DNA of 64,000 nt. It comes from CAZIOH01 sp964540815. Its GTDB lineage: Bacteria; Myxococcota_A; Polyangia; Fen-1088. Location of the stretch: NCBI GenBank assembly GCA_964540815.1, contig CAZIOH010000024.1:8126-72125 (forward strand), read 5' to 3'. The notes beneath the pieces are model-generated. The model saw nothing but the letters and a program-made list of their open reading frames with translations. It was not told where the DNA came from and made no database searches. The first letter of the stretch is position 1. Each line of letters starts with the position of its first letter. The translations under genes and the position numbers were made by a program. Shown here one piece after another: positions 35,338 through 45,669 of this stretch.

Positions 35338-37440
35338 GTGATCAAGGTCAGTGCGAGAGCATTCCTCATGACCGTCTGTACCGGTGTCGTGGCCTGTCAC
35401 GGCGGTGGGGCGCCCGGCGATGGCGACACCGGGAATGCCCCTGCGGCCGGTCGGGTGGAGGTCCAGCTGGTGGCGGCGCCGGGAATCGCGCTCGACCGCG
35501 TCGCCTATGCGATCACCGGGCCTCATGCCTACGCGGGCACCCTGACGGTCTCGAGCGCGACCACCATCAGCGCCGTGATCGGCGACATCGCGGTGGGCTC
35601 GCCCTACGTCCTCGCCCTGACCGGAACGACGACCGACGGAGCCACGCCGTGCAAGGGAACCTCGGCGCCCTTCGCCGTGACCGCGTCGATGACGACGGCG
35701 GTCGCGCTGCACCTCGTCTGCACCCCGTCACACACCACCGGGAGCGTCGCGGTGTCCGGGGTCGTCAACATCTGCCCCAGCGTCACCAGCGTCAGCGCGA
35801 ATCCACCGGTCGTGAACCTGATCGCGCTCAGCAGCACGGCGGTCGACCCCGACGCCGGTCCGGGGCCCATCTCCTACCTGTGGACCTCCACGAGCGGCTC
35901 GCTCAGCAGCGCGACCGTCGCGAACCCGACCTTCACGTGCACCGCCCCGGGCTACGCCTCGCTCACGCTGACGGTGAGCGACGGGGACCCGAGCTGCGCC
36001 GACACCTTCAACGTCCTCGTGCCCTGTCCGCCGGACTCCGCTCTCGGCGCGCAGGCCTGGGTCGAGATCGGCGCAAACGATCAGGCGATCGCCCGGCTCC
36101 TGACTCCGTACAGCGTGTGCCCCTCGATCACCGTCGATGGGGTGACCAGCGCCATGACCGTCCGCGCCCCGGCCGCCACCCTGCCCATCCGGACCACCAG
36201 CACCGATGCCACCATCGCCGCGGCCACGACCTCGGGCAACTCGAAGCCGTCGGTCTTCACCACGACGACCTGCGAGCTCCTCCTCCCCGCCGGGGCGATG
36301 ACGGCCACGGTGGCCGGCATCACCCTGCCCCTGCCGAAGCCGGTGGTCAACCGCGTCGTGATCCTCGGCGACACCGGGTGCCGCATCTCGATCGGGAACG
36401 TCTACCAGGCCTGCTCCGATCCGACCCAGTGGCCCTTCCCGGTGATCGCGGCGGCGGCCGCCGCCATGCAGCCCGATCTCGTGCTGCACGTGGGCGATTA
36501 CGCGTACCGAGACAACCCGTGCCCGCCGGGCAACAGCGCCTGCGCCGGACAACCCTGGGGCTACGGGTCCGACGCCTGGGCGGCGGACTTCTTCACGCCG
36601 GGGGCCCCTCTGCTCGCGGCGGCCCCCTGGGTCATGGTCCGAGGCAACCACGAGGTCTGCAACCGCGCCGGTCAGGGATGGTACCGGTACCTCGACCCGA
36701 ACCCCTTCGACCGCACCGGGGTCAAGACCTGCGACAATCCGACCTACGACAGCACCGGCAACTACAACGATCCGTGGGCCGTCTCCTTCGGTGACACACA
36801 GTTCATCGTGTTCGACTCCTCGAACACCTCGAAGAGCGCCTACGCGCCCGCCGCGTTCATGCCCTACACGACCGAGCTCTCGGAGGCGGCCAGCCTGGCC
36901 AGCAATGCCAACCTGCTGAGCATGTTCGCCGTCCACCACCCGGTCCTCGGCTACTCGGCGGGGAGCCCACCCACCATTGGCAACGCGGGTCTCCAGTCGG
37001 TCATGAACGCCGCCTACCCGGGCAACTACTACCCGCCAAACATCGCGGTCGCCCTGCACGGGCACGTGCACGACTTCCAGGCCCTCAGCTTCGGCAGCAA
37101 CCACCCGGCGACGTTCGTGGCCGGCAACGGCGGCGACAACCTGGACACGGCCCTGCCGGCGGTGTTCAACCCCAACGCCGACCTGCCCGCCCCCAACACC
37201 GTGGTCAATTCCTTCGCCTTCTCCCAGGAGTTTGGCTTCATGGTCATGGACCGGGTGGGCGCGGTCGGCGCCAAGAGCTGGAAGTTCAGCTCCTACCGGA
37301 CCAACGGGACGCTCATCGCGGTCTGCACGATGGGGGCCGCGATCCCCTGCAGCGGGGTGTGTGACAGCACCCCGGGCAGCCAGATCACCTGCACGGACGG
37401 GGGCGGGAATCTGGTCGGGAGCTACACGAACATCCCCTGA
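35338..37440 (+). CDS. Metallophosphoesterase lipoprotein (calcineurin-like)
   Basis: A 700-residue lipoprotein phosphatase. The GTG at 35338 follows AAGGAGG and gives a signal peptide ending TGVVAC. Residues 40-330 hold beta-sandwich domains, one Ig-like (SYLWTSTSGSLSSATVANPTF). The phosphoesterase domain starts at VVILGDTGCR and has HVGDYAYRD, VRGNHEVC, FAVHHPVLG and LHGHVHDF, so all metal ligands seem present, with GDTGC in place of the common GDxHG, as in purple-acid-phosphatase-like members. A Cys-rich end (CSGVCDSTPGSQITC) follows. The next gene begins four bases after the stop, so they form an operon. Confidence 0.85.
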   Translation: MIKVSARAFLMTVCTGVVACHGGGAPGDGDTGNAPAAGRVEVQLVAAPGIALDRVAYAITGPHAYAGTLTVSSATTISAVIGDIAVGSPYVLALTGTTTDGATPCKGTSAPFAVTASMTTAVALHLVCTPSHTTGSVAVSGVVNICPSVTSVSANPPVVNLIALSSTAVDPDAGPGPISYLWTSTSGSLSSATVANPTFTCTAPGYASLTLTVSDGDPSCADTFNVLVPCPPDSALGAQAWVEIGANDQAIARLLTPYSVCPSITVDGVTSAMTVRAPAATLPIRTTSTDATIAAATTSGNSKPSVFTTTTCELLLPAGAMTATVAGITLPLPKPVVNRVVILGDTGCRISIGNVYQACSDPTQWPFPVIAAAAAAMQPDLVLHVGDYAYRDNPCPPGNSACAGQPWGYGSDAWAADFFTPGAPLLAAAPWVMVRGNHEVCNRAGQGWYRYLDPNPFDRTGVKTCDNPTYDSTGNYNDPWAVSFGDTQFIVFDSSNTSKSAYAPAAFMPYTTELSEAASLASNANLLSMFAVHHPVLGYSAGSPPTIGNAGLQSVMNAAYPGNYYPPNIAVALHGHVHDFQALSFGSNHPATFVAGNGGDNLDTALPAVFNPNADLPAPNTVVNSFAFSQEFGFMVMDRVGAVGAKSWKFSSYRTNGTLIAVCTMGAAIPCSGVCDSTPGSQITCTDGGGNLVGSYTNIP

Positions 37441-37444
37441 CGGA

Positions 37445-38932
37445 GTGAAGCACGACGCAGCCCATTGGTCGCGCCGGGGAGCTGGCGCGGCGCTCACCCT
37501 GCTCTGGGTCCTCGGCGCCTGCGGCGACCGCCCGGCTGCCCTTGCCCCGAGGCCCACGCAGACGCCGACGCAGAAGCCGACGCAGAAGCCGACGATGGCC
37601 GAGGCCTGGGCCGCGGCGCGGCTCCCGAACCTTCCCCGCTCGCCGGTCGTACCGGCTCACCGCACGAACGTCCTTTCGGTCCCTCCCCGCCAGGGTCCGC
37701 CGGACGACCCCGCGCTCGTGGCGCTCGGCAGGAAGATCTTCTTCGATGCCCGGCTGTCGGGGCCGCCCGGCACCAGCTGCGCGAGCTGCCACGATCCAGC
37801 GCGCGCCTTCTCGGGGCGCCACGGTTCCCCCATCGGGGTCGCCTCCGGGAGCCGCCCCGGGCACTTCGCTCGGCGCTCGACCCCCTCGGTGCTCTACATG
37901 CGGTACGTGCCGAGGTTCCACTATTTCGACGACGACGAGAACCCCGCGCCCGAGCCGCGCGGGGGATTCTTCTGGGATGGGCGCTCCGACAGCGTCGCGG
38001 AGCTGGTCCGTCAGCCCCTCTTCGAACCCGATGAGATGAACGCAGGGACCCCGGGGCGGCTGGCGGCGAAGATCATGCGCGGCCCCTATGCGGAGGATCT
38101 TCGCCGCGCGATCGGTCGATCGTTGCCCCCGGAGGCGTTGCCCCCGGAGGCGTTGCCCCCGGAGGCGGTCCTGAGAGGGGTCGGACAGGCGCTCGAAGCC
38201 TACCTGAAGAGTGACGAGATGACGCCGAGCAGCTCGAAGTACGATGAATACGTCCGCGGCCAGGCCACCTTGACGGAGCAGGAGCGGCGAGGCCTCGAGG
38301 CCTTCAAGGATCGGCGCCGCGGCGCTTGCTCCGGGTGTCACCGGATGGCCGAGACGTCCACCGACCCTGCCGAATCGATGTTCACCGACTACGGGTACGA
38401 TGCGATCGCCGTCCCCCGCAACCGGGAGCTGCCCGGCAATCGCGACGCCGCGCGGTTCGATCTCGGCCTCTGCGAGCGAAGGGATACGATGACCCCATCG
38501 AACGACGACCGGTGGTGCTCGAGCTTCCGCACGCCGTCGCTGCGAAACGTCGCGGTTCGCGACCGCTTCGGGCACAACGGCGTGTTCAAGAGTCTCCGGG
38601 ACGTCGTGGTCTTCTATGCGCGGCGGGCCGTGTCGCCCGGCCTCGTCTACCCCCCGGGGGAGACGTTCGACGACGTGCCGACCCCATTCCGCCAGAACGT
38701 CAACATCTTCTCCCCCGTCTACAACCGGAAGGAGGGCTCCCCTCCGCCACTCACCGACGACGACATCGACGCGATCGTGGCCTTCCTGGGGACGCTGACC
38801 GATGCGCCGTTCGTGGAGGCGCGGGCGGACCGCGCCCAGGTGGGACGGGCGCACGGGCGCACGGTGGCAAGGGCGCGAGGTCAGCGCTCGCCGACCAGCG
38901 GTCCGATGGTCGGCCAGGTGGTCACCCCATGA
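37445..38932 (+). CDS. Di-heme cytochrome c peroxidase/MauG-like lipoprotein
   Basis: A 495-residue lipoprotein with two heme c sites, CASCHDP (about residue 115) and CSGCHRM (about residue 300). The signal ends LLWVLGAC. Features of the MauG/cytochrome c peroxidase family include LGRKIFFDARLSGPPGTSCASC, FFWDGRSDSVAELVRQPLFEPDEMN, FRTPSLRNVAVRDRFGHNGVF and FLGTLT. A run LPPEALPPEALPPEA comes from three 15-bp units (38122-38166). The GTG start lies four bases after the phosphoesterase stop. The next gene overlaps (ATGA). It probably acts in the periplasm as a peroxidase or oxidase. Confidence 0.88.
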   Translation: MKHDAAHWSRRGAGAALTLLWVLGACGDRPAALAPRPTQTPTQKPTQKPTMAEAWAAARLPNLPRSPVVPAHRTNVLSVPPRQGPPDDPALVALGRKIFFDARLSGPPGTSCASCHDPARAFSGRHGSPIGVASGSRPGHFARRSTPSVLYMRYVPRFHYFDDDENPAPEPRGGFFWDGRSDSVAELVRQPLFEPDEMNAGTPGRLAAKIMRGPYAEDLRRAIGRSLPPEALPPEALPPEAVLRGVGQALEAYLKSDEMTPSSSKYDEYVRGQATLTEQERRGLEAFKDRRRGACSGCHRMAETSTDPAESMFTDYGYDAIAVPRNRELPGNRDAARFDLGLCERRDTMTPSNDDRWCSSFRTPSLRNVAVRDRFGHNGVFKSLRDVVVFYARRAVSPGLVYPPGETFDDVPTPFRQNVNIFSPVYNRKEGSPPPLTDDDIDAIVAFLGTLTDAPFVEARADRAQVGRAHGRTVARARGQRSPTSGPMVGQVVTP

Positions 38933-40104
38933 CGACGCCAAGGAGGAGGCGACCCGGCGCGGGCGCCGCCGGCACCGCCGGCGTCCTGGCGGCTGCCATT
39001 GGCGTCGCGGCCTCGGCGCCCGAACCGCAGGCTTTCGCCCATCCGGTCGGTCTCTCGAGCGGCGAGTACCGGCTGGACGGCCGGGTGCTGAGCGGCGACA
39101 TCGGCATGTCCGATCGCGAGCTCGCGCGACTCCTGCCCGACATCGACACGGACCGCGACCGGTCGATCGACGCCGCCGAGTTGACCGCGGGTCGGGACTC
39201 CGTGGCCCGCGCGCTGGTGGAAGGCCTCACGGTCGAGGCCGACGGGAAGGCCTGCGCAGGCTCCCTCGACCGCGCGTGGGTGCTCGAGGCCGAGGGCGGC
39301 GTCGCGTTCCAGGTGCACCACACCTGCCCGGCGGCTCCCGTTCGACTCACGCTGGCTGCGCCCATCCTCGGCGCCCTGCCCCCCGGCCATCGCCACATGG
39401 CACGCGTCTTCATCTCGGGGAGGGCGCAGCTCATGGTGCTCGACCGGACCCACGCGTCGTGGACTTTGGACTCGACCCCGGACTCGACCCTGGACTCGAC
39501 CCGGCGCTCGACCCCGGACGCGGCGGGCCCGACCCCGAGCGTCGCCCGGGTGGCCTGGTCGATGCTGAAGCTGGGGGTGGAGCACATCCTCACGGGTGCC
39601 GATCACCTGGTCTTCTTGCTGGGCCTCGTCCTCGTCGGGGGGACCCTGCGCGCGCTCCTGGGGGTGGTCACCGCCTTCACGCTGGCGCATTCCATCACCC
39701 TCGCGCTCGCAGCGCTGTCGGTGGTCGCGCCGAGCCCGGGCCTGGTCGAGCCGGCGATCGCGCTGTCGATCGCCTACGTGGGGGTCGAGAACCTCTTCGT
39801 GCCAGACGCCAGCAAGCGCTGGCGGATCACCTTTCCCTTCGGGCTCGTCCACGGGTTCGGCTTTGCCGGCGCCCTGCGCCAGATCGGCTTGCCACGGGGA
39901 CAGGTCCCGCTGGCGCTGATCTCGTTCAACCTCGGCGTCGAGACCGGGCAGCTCGCCGTCCTGACCGTCGCGCTGCCCATCTTGATGGCGGCGCTCCGAC
40001 GCTCCCCCTGGTTCGAAGATCGCGGCGTCAAGATCGTGAGCGCCCTCATCGCCCTGGCCGGCGCGGCGCTGTTCATCGTACGCTTGCGGGAGCCCCGAGG
40101 GTGA
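38929..40104 (+). CDS. HupE/UreJ-family membrane protein with EF-hand-like loop
   Basis: A 391-residue protein. The signal-like N-terminus is followed by a periplasmic domain (HPVGLSSGEYRLDGRVLSGDIGM) containing a loop of EF-hand form, DIDTDRDRSIDAAEL, which could bind calcium. A Ser/Thr/Asp repeat (DSTPDSTLDST) precedes the membrane part: LGVEHILTGADHLVFLLGL, LAHSITLALA, AIALSIAYVGVENLFV, FGLVHGFGFAGAL and FNLGVETGQLAVL, the HupE/UreJ-2 family signature with His and Asp/Glu residues in membrane segments. Relatives are linked to nickel or other metal uptake. It is coupled to the MauG-like gene. Confidence 0.8.
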   Translation: MTTPRRRRPGAGAAGTAGVLAAAIGVAASAPEPQAFAHPVGLSSGEYRLDGRVLSGDIGMSDRELARLLPDIDTDRDRSIDAAELTAGRDSVARALVEGLTVEADGKACAGSLDRAWVLEAEGGVAFQVHHTCPAAPVRLTLAAPILGALPPGHRHMARVFISGRAQLMVLDRTHASWTLDSTPDSTLDSTRRSTPDAAGPTPSVARVAWSMLKLGVEHILTGADHLVFLLGLVLVGGTLRALLGVVTAFTLAHSITLALAALSVVAPSPGLVEPAIALSIAYVGVENLFVPDASKRWRITFPFGLVHGFGFAGALRQIGLPRGQVPLALISFNLGVETGQLAVLTVALPILMAALRRSPWFEDRGVKIVSALIALAGAALFIVRLREPRG

Positions 40105-40202
40105 TCGCCCATCCAGGCGCATCGACCGTGCGGGCCAACGCGGCGCCCAGAATGTGACCGAGCGCGCTGGCCTCGGCGGGCTCCGGTGGCTAGGTTTGCG
40201 GG

Positions 40203-40553
40203 ATGGATTCGAGACGGGTGCGCAGCTGGATGGCCGGCGTGGGTCTTCTGGCCTGCGCGGGCACATTGGGCATGATGTCCGGTTGCTATGCCGAGGCGGA
40301 GGGGACGATCCCACCGCCCGAGTACGCGTATGGCTATGCGCCGGTCTACTACGACGGATACGTCGTCTACTACGACGATCTCGGCCGCCCGTACTATTAC
40401 GTCAACGGCGGCATCCAGTATGTCCCCCAGGCGTCCCCGTTCTACCTGGGACTGGTCGCGCACTGGCGCACCTTCGGTCCCCACTACCACGACTGGCACG
40501 TGCATGCCGGCGAGCGCTACCGCGCCTACCGCTTTCATGGTCACCGCCGCTGA
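40203..40553 (+). CDS. Small Tyr/His-rich lipoprotein
   Basis: A 116-residue predicted lipoprotein of unknown function. The signal ends GTLGMMSGC with Cys at residue 28. The mature part is rich in Tyr and His (YAYGYAPVYYDGYVVYYDDLG and HYHDWHVHAGERYRAY). Such small surface proteins are common in myxobacterial-type genomes. It stands alone before the flagellar cluster and is convergent with flgL. Confidence 0.7.
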   Translation: MDSRRVRSWMAGVGLLACAGTLGMMSGCYAEAEGTIPPPEYAYGYAPVYYDGYVVYYDDLGRPYYYVNGGIQYVPQASPFYLGLVAHWRTFGPHYHDWHVHAGERYRAYRFHGHRR

Positions 40554-40563
40554 GCGGCTCGCC

Positions 40564-41448
40564 CTACTTGAGGAAGTCGAGCAAGCTGTACTGAAAGCTC
40601 TTGGCCGTGACCGTCAGGGTGGCCTCGAGACCCTGTTGCGCGGCGGCCAGCTGAGAGCTCGCGTCGAAGATGTCGACCTCGCTCTCGGCGCTGAGGGCCT
40701 TCTTGACCGCGTCGGTGGCCGCGGCGCTCACACTCTGGGCGTTGGCCATTCCGTCCATCAGCGTGCCGGTCTGGGCCAGCCCCGCCGCGACTTGATCCAC
40801 CCCGCTCTGCAAGGTGTCGAGCGCGCCGCGCGCCGTCGCCCCATCGTTCGAGGCCAGGGCGTTGGCGATGGCCCCGAGGTTTCCGAGGATGTCCACGCCG
40901 CCCCCCACCCCCTTGATGATCTGGTCGGCGCGGACCGATGAATTTTGCAGCAGCCCTGGCGCGACCTCGACCTGCCGGGTGGCCGTGTCCCCCTGGTAGT
41001 TGCCGCTGACGTCGAACGGCGGGGTGCGATCGACGTTTCCGCCGAAGATGTAACGCCCGCCGATCTGGGTGTTCATCACCTGGACAATCTGGGCCGAGAT
41101 GCCCCGGATCTCGGCGGCGCCGTTGGCCCGCTCGGAGGCCGAATACGTATCGTTGCCGAGCTGCACCGACAGGTCGCGCGCGCGGGCCAGCAAGGTGCTC
41201 ACGCTCTGCAAGGCCCCGTCGGCGGTCTGCAGCTCGTCGCTCGCGCTCGACACGGTCTTGTCGATGGTGGCCAGCCGATCGATCGCCATCTGATGCGTCA
41301 CCATCATGCTGGCGGCCGCGGGATCATCGCCCGGGTGGACCACCCGGACGCCGTCGGTGACCTTCTGCTGGGCCTGGAAGGCGCGATCGCGCGCCGCCGC
41401 GACCTGGGCCTGGGCACCTTCGTAGATGAGGGCGTTCGTCACGCGCAT
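40564..41448 (-). CDS. flgL: Flagellar hook-filament junction protein FlgL
   Basis: A 294-residue hook-associated protein 3 that links the hook-side FlgK to the filament. The flagellin-like N-terminus (MRVTNALIYEGAQAQV, VVHPGDDPAAAS) and C-terminus (LAAAQQGLEATLTVTAKSFQYSLLDFL) form the coiled-coil core, with IGGRYIFGG in between. The ATG is preceded by AAAGGAA. It is the last gene of the flgF-to-flgL run, 25 bases after flgK. Confidence 0.92.
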   Translation of the reverse strand: MRVTNALIYEGAQAQVAAARDRAFQAQQKVTDGVRVVHPGDDPAAASMMVTHQMAIDRLATIDKTVSSASDELQTADGALQSVSTLLARARDLSVQLGNDTYSASERANGAAEIRGISAQIVQVMNTQIGGRYIFGGNVDRTPPFDVSGNYQGDTATRQVEVAPGLLQNSSVRADQIIKGVGGGVDILGNLGAIANALASNDGATARGALDTLQSGVDQVAAGLAQTGTLMDGMANAQSVSAAATDAVKKALSAESEVDIFDASSQLAAAQQGLEATLTVTAKSFQYSLLDFLK

Positions 41449-41473
41449 CAGGGATTCCTTTCGGCTGTCTCGA

Positions 41474-42892
41474 TCATCCGGTGGTGGTCCCGATGCTCAT
41501 CAGCGTCATCAACATGCTGTTGGCGGTGGTGATCACCTTGCTCACGGCCTGGTAGGCGGTCTGCGCCTTGGTCAGGTTGATCATCTCCTCGTCGATCGAG
41601 ACGCCCGCCGAGGAGTTCCTCAGATCCGTGAGGTGGGTGACCATCGCCGAATCGTGGGCCGCGGTGGCGGTGGCGGTGGCCGAGCTGGTGCCGAAGTCGC
41701 CGGTGATCTTCTGGAGCGTGGCGACCGGATCGTTGCCTCCCGCCAGGGTCTGGGCTTCCGTGGCGATCATGGCCAGGATATTTCGGTTGTCGCCGGAGGC
41801 CGCCGGCAGGGTGGTGGCCGCCGCCAGCAGCTTCGGGTCGGCCGCCACGATCGGGTTCACCGCGATCTGGCTGGCCGCCCCCGCCGACGTGGTCGGGAGG
41901 GTGAACAGGGCGCGGCCGGTGGTGCCGTCCATGGCGTACCCGGCGGCGTGCAGGGTGTTGAGGCTGGTCCCGAGATCGAAGGCCAGCCCGTCGACCGCGT
42001 TGGCGGCGGTCTTGAGCGCGCCGTCGCGGGCGTCGAGCAGACCGCCGACCTCGCCACCCATGAAGGCGGTGGGCAGGGCCGAGGGTCCCGAGCCATCGGC
42101 CTTGGTCACGAGGAGCCGCAGGTGGCTGCCGTTGGTGGCGTCTGGCAGCGCCGAGAGCTGGCTGGCCGAGTTGCCGGTGACGAGGGCGAGACCACCCGGC
42201 AGGGCCATCAGGGTGTCTCCGGCCTCGTTGGTGTAGGGGGTGGAGCCGGTCAGCCGTGCCAGGGTGTCCGCGGCGGTGCGGCGCGCGTCGAGCAGATCGT
42301 TCACGTCACCGCCGGCGGCGGAGGTCTGCTGAATCCGGCCGTTGAGATCGGCGAGATTGCGCGCGGTGGAGTTGATGACGTTCAGATCACCCTGGATCTT
42401 CGAGTCGATCCCGTTGCGGGTGTCCTCGATGGTGGCGGCGGTCTGGTTGAAGGACTGGGCGAGGTTGGCGCTGGTCGACAGGACATTCTGCCTGAGCCCC
42501 ACGTCGCCCGGGTTCTGCGACAGGGTTCGGAGCGAGGTATAGAACTGACTGACGGTCGACGACAGGCCGCCGGGCAGGGCCGGATCGAGGGCCGACATCG
42601 CCTGGAGGGCGTCGCTCTCGGCCTGGGAGCGACCACCAGCCGCCAGGGTCTGAGGGACCTGGCGCTCGACGAACGCGTCGCGGGCCTGCGTGATGACGCC
42701 GATGGAGACACCACGTCCCACCGCCAGTGGACCCGTGACCCCGGAGGCGGGATTCGCCACGAGCTCGACGGTCTGCCGGGTGTAACCGGGCGTGTTGGCG
42801 TTGGCGATGTTGTTGCCGGCGGTGGCCAGGGCCGCGCTGTGGGCCCCGAGACTGTTGCCGGACTGGACGAGCAGCGCGAAGAGATCGGCCAT
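41474..42892 (-). CDS. flgK: Flagellar hook-associated protein FlgK
   Basis: A 472-residue hook-associated protein 1. The N-terminal rod/hook motif is clear: SLGAHSAALATAGNNIANANTPGYTRQ. The C-terminus has SIDEEMINLTKAQTAYQAVSKVITTANSMLMTLM. The ATG at 42892 directly follows the flgN stop; a longer frame upstream would run into flgN. The central part is shorter than in enteric FlgK. It is exported by the flagellar secretion system and chaperoned by FlgN. Confidence 0.93.
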   Translation of the reverse strand: MADLFALLVQSGNSLGAHSAALATAGNNIANANTPGYTRQTVELVANPASGVTGPLAVGRGVSIGVITQARDAFVERQVPQTLAAGGRSQAESDALQAMSALDPALPGGLSSTVSQFYTSLRTLSQNPGDVGLRQNVLSTSANLAQSFNQTAATIEDTRNGIDSKIQGDLNVINSTARNLADLNGRIQQTSAAGGDVNDLLDARRTAADTLARLTGSTPYTNEAGDTLMALPGGLALVTGNSASQLSALPDATNGSHLRLLVTKADGSGPSALPTAFMGGEVGGLLDARDGALKTAANAVDGLAFDLGTSLNTLHAAGYAMDGTTGRALFTLPTTSAGAASQIAVNPIVAADPKLLAAATTLPAASGDNRNILAMIATEAQTLAGGNDPVATLQKITGDFGTSSATATATAAHDSAMVTHLTDLRNSSAGVSIDEEMINLTKAQTAYQAVSKVITTANSMLMTLMSIGTTTG

Positions 42893-42893
42893 C

Positions 42894-43367
42894 TCACACC
42901 ACCCGCACGTGGGTCGAGGACCGGTGATCGGTGGGGCTGGTGCCGCGCCGGTTGTAGGAAATCGGGCGCGGGCAGAGCACCGCCAGGTGCGCGCGGACAT
43001 AGGAGAGGGCGCGCTGGCCGAGGGCCAGGTTCATGGCGTCGAGCTCGTGGAGCGCTGTCGCGAGGGCGCGGATGTCGGCGAAGGCCCGACCGAGCGCCCG
43101 CCCCTCGAGCGGAAGGTGCGCCTCGAGGCCGGTCAGCGTCACCTCGGGCAGGCCGAGATGGTCGGAGGCGGCGCGCAGGTCGCTGGCGAGCCGCAGCTGC
43201 AGATCGGCGGTGCGCTGATTGAACTCGGCCCGGCGCTCGGCGCGGGCGTGCAGCCCGGCCACGTCGATGTTGCGGATGAGGAGGCGCTCGCCCCGGGCGA
43301 GCTCGACCTCTGCCTCCAGGGAAGCGCGAATGGCTTCCGCCGTGTCGAGCGCGGGTTGAAGGATCAT
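42894..43367 (-). CDS. flgN: Flagellar export chaperone FlgN
   Basis: A 157-residue, largely helical protein placed directly upstream of flgK and with the FlgN pattern: long amphipathic helices (LEAEVELARGERLLIRNIDVAGL, AERRAEFNQRTADLQLRLASDL) and a C-terminal helix with LGQRALSYVRAHLAVL. FlgN holds FlgK and FlgL before export. The identification relies on position as much as on sequence. The tail is basic and Ser/Thr-rich. Confidence 0.75.
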   Translation of the reverse strand: MILQPALDTAEAIRASLEAEVELARGERLLIRNIDVAGLHARAERRAEFNQRTADLQLRLASDLRAASDHLGLPEVTLTGLEAHLPLEGRALGRAFADIRALATALHELDAMNLALGQRALSYVRAHLAVLCPRPISYNRRGTSPTDHRSSTHVRVV

Positions 43368-43481
43368 GGGGTCAGCTTCGGTCCCTTCGGGGCGTGGGTT
43401 TGGAGGCGTGGGTTGGTCGCCAGAATCGGCGGCGCGGACTCGGCGGTGAAATGGGCCGGGGCGAGCCAGAATGCGGAGACA

Positions 43482-43781
43482 CTAGCGGTCGAACATGGCC
43501 TGGATGCGGGCCTCGACCTCGGCGTCGGCCAGGATTTGCTGGGCGACCTGGCTCGGGTCAGGCTTGTACCCGCCCGACTTCACCTGCGCCTCGAGCTGCT
43601 CGAGTCGCGCGGCATGGGCTCCGCCCGACGACCGCCGTGCGGTCGCGATCGCCACCTCGACGCCCTTGGATGCGGCCACCGACACCCGATCCTTGGGTTT
43701 CGAGGCCTCGTCGGTCGGATTGCTCTCGACCGCCTTGGCGCGTTGAAGGTCCTGAAGTTGTGTAACACCCTCGATTTTCAT
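43482..43781 (-). CDS. flgM: Anti-sigma-28 factor FlgM
   Basis: A 99-residue protein with the FlgM layout: an unstructured polar N-terminal half and a C-terminal helix pair, RLEQLEAQVKSGGYKPDPSQVAQQILADAEVEARIQAMF, that binds sigma-28. It should hold FliA (51298-52161) inactive until the hook is finished, then be exported. It starts three bases after flgJ. The 113 bases between it and flgN contain no recognised gene. Confidence 0.88.
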   Translation of the reverse strand: MKIEGVTQLQDLQRAKAVESNPTDEASKPKDRVSVAASKGVEVAIATARRSSGGAHAARLEQLEAQVKSGGYKPDPSQVAQQILADAEVEARIQAMFDR

Positions 43782-43784
43782 GGC

Positions 43785-44428
<644 letters not shown>

Positions 44429-44429
<1 letters not shown>

Positions 44430-45655
44430 CACAGCACCTCGAGATCGGCGTCGATGGCGCCGGCCGCCTTCATCGCCTGCAGGATCGCGATGAGATCGCG
44501 CGGGGTCGCTCCGAGCAGGTTCAGCGCCTTGGTGAGATCCTCGATCGACGTGGTGGCGGGCAAAGCCACCATCTGCTTCTCCTTTTCACGCGCGTCGATC
44601 TGCGCCTGCTTGGCCTGCGCGGTCTTGCCCTGGGACAGGGCATTCGGCTGCACGATGATGGGGCTCGCCTGCACCGAGATGGAGATCCCGCCGTGGGCCA
44701 CCGCCACCGGGTGGATGCGCACCCGCTCGCCCGCCACCACGGTGCCGGTCCGCTCGCTCACCACGATCCGGGCCCGCTCGTCCGCGTCCACGTCCAGCCC
44801 CTCGATCTTGGTCATGAGCGCGACCGACTTGCCCTTGTACGCCGCCGACACCTTGATCTCGACCGCCGCCGGATCCAGGGCCCTGGCGGCCTCCTCGCCG
44901 AGCGCCTTGTTGATGGCCGCCGCCACGTTGTTGGCGGTCGTGAAGTCCGGGCGCTTGAGCCCGAGCGTGAGCGTGTCCTTCTCGAGGTTCGGCATCACGG
45001 CCCGCTCGATGGTGGCGCCCGCCGGGACCCGCCCCGACGTCGGCTGGTTCTTCTGAAACGACGATCCGAACGCCGACACGTCGATGCCCCCCGCCTGCAC
45101 CGGGCCCTGCGCCAGGCCATACACCTGCCCGTCGGGTCCGGTCAGCGGCGTGACCAGCAGGACCCCTCCCGCCAGCGAGCGCGCGTTGCCCATCGAGGCC
45201 ACGCTCACGTCCATGCGCGTGCCCGGCCGCGCGAACGACGGCAGGCGGGAGGTGACCATCACCGCCGCGACGTTCCGCACCCGCACGTCGTGCGGATCGA
45301 TCCGGATCCCGAGTCGCCCCAGCATGCCGCTCACCGACTGCGAGGTGAAGAACACGGTCTCGGTGTCGCCCGTCCCGGCCAGGCCCACCACGAGCCCATA
45401 GCCGAAGAGCGCGTTCTCGCGCACCCCCTGCACGTCGACCAGCTCCTTGAGCCTGACCGCCCCGGCGCGCGCCGGCCCCGCCGACGCGAGCCCGCCCAGC
45501 ACCACCACCGCGACCGATGCCCAGAGGGCGAAGGGCCGCGGGCTCGTCCGCGAGCTCCGCGCCGTCGCCCCGGCGGGTCGCCCACCTCGCTCCCCCTCGC
45601 GCTCGCGCTCACGCTCACGACGTCGGCTTCGCGGTCCTTGGGCCAGCATGCTCAT
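44429..45655 (-). CDS. flgI: Flagellar P-ring protein FlgI
   Basis: A 408-residue periplasmic ring protein. It has an unusual Arg/Glu-rich N-terminus (RRREREREREGE) before the signal segment FALWASVAVVVLGGLASAGPARA. The mature part is typical: RLKELVDVQGVRENALFGYGLVVGLAGTGD, VRNVAAVMVTSRLP, RSLAGGVLLVTPL and the end TSIEDLTKALNLLGATPRDLIAILQAMKAAGAI. The ATG at 45655 lies 14 bases after the flgH stop. Two further ATG codons follow within three codons. Confidence 0.94.
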
Positions 45656-45669
45656 GTGGTTGCCATTCC

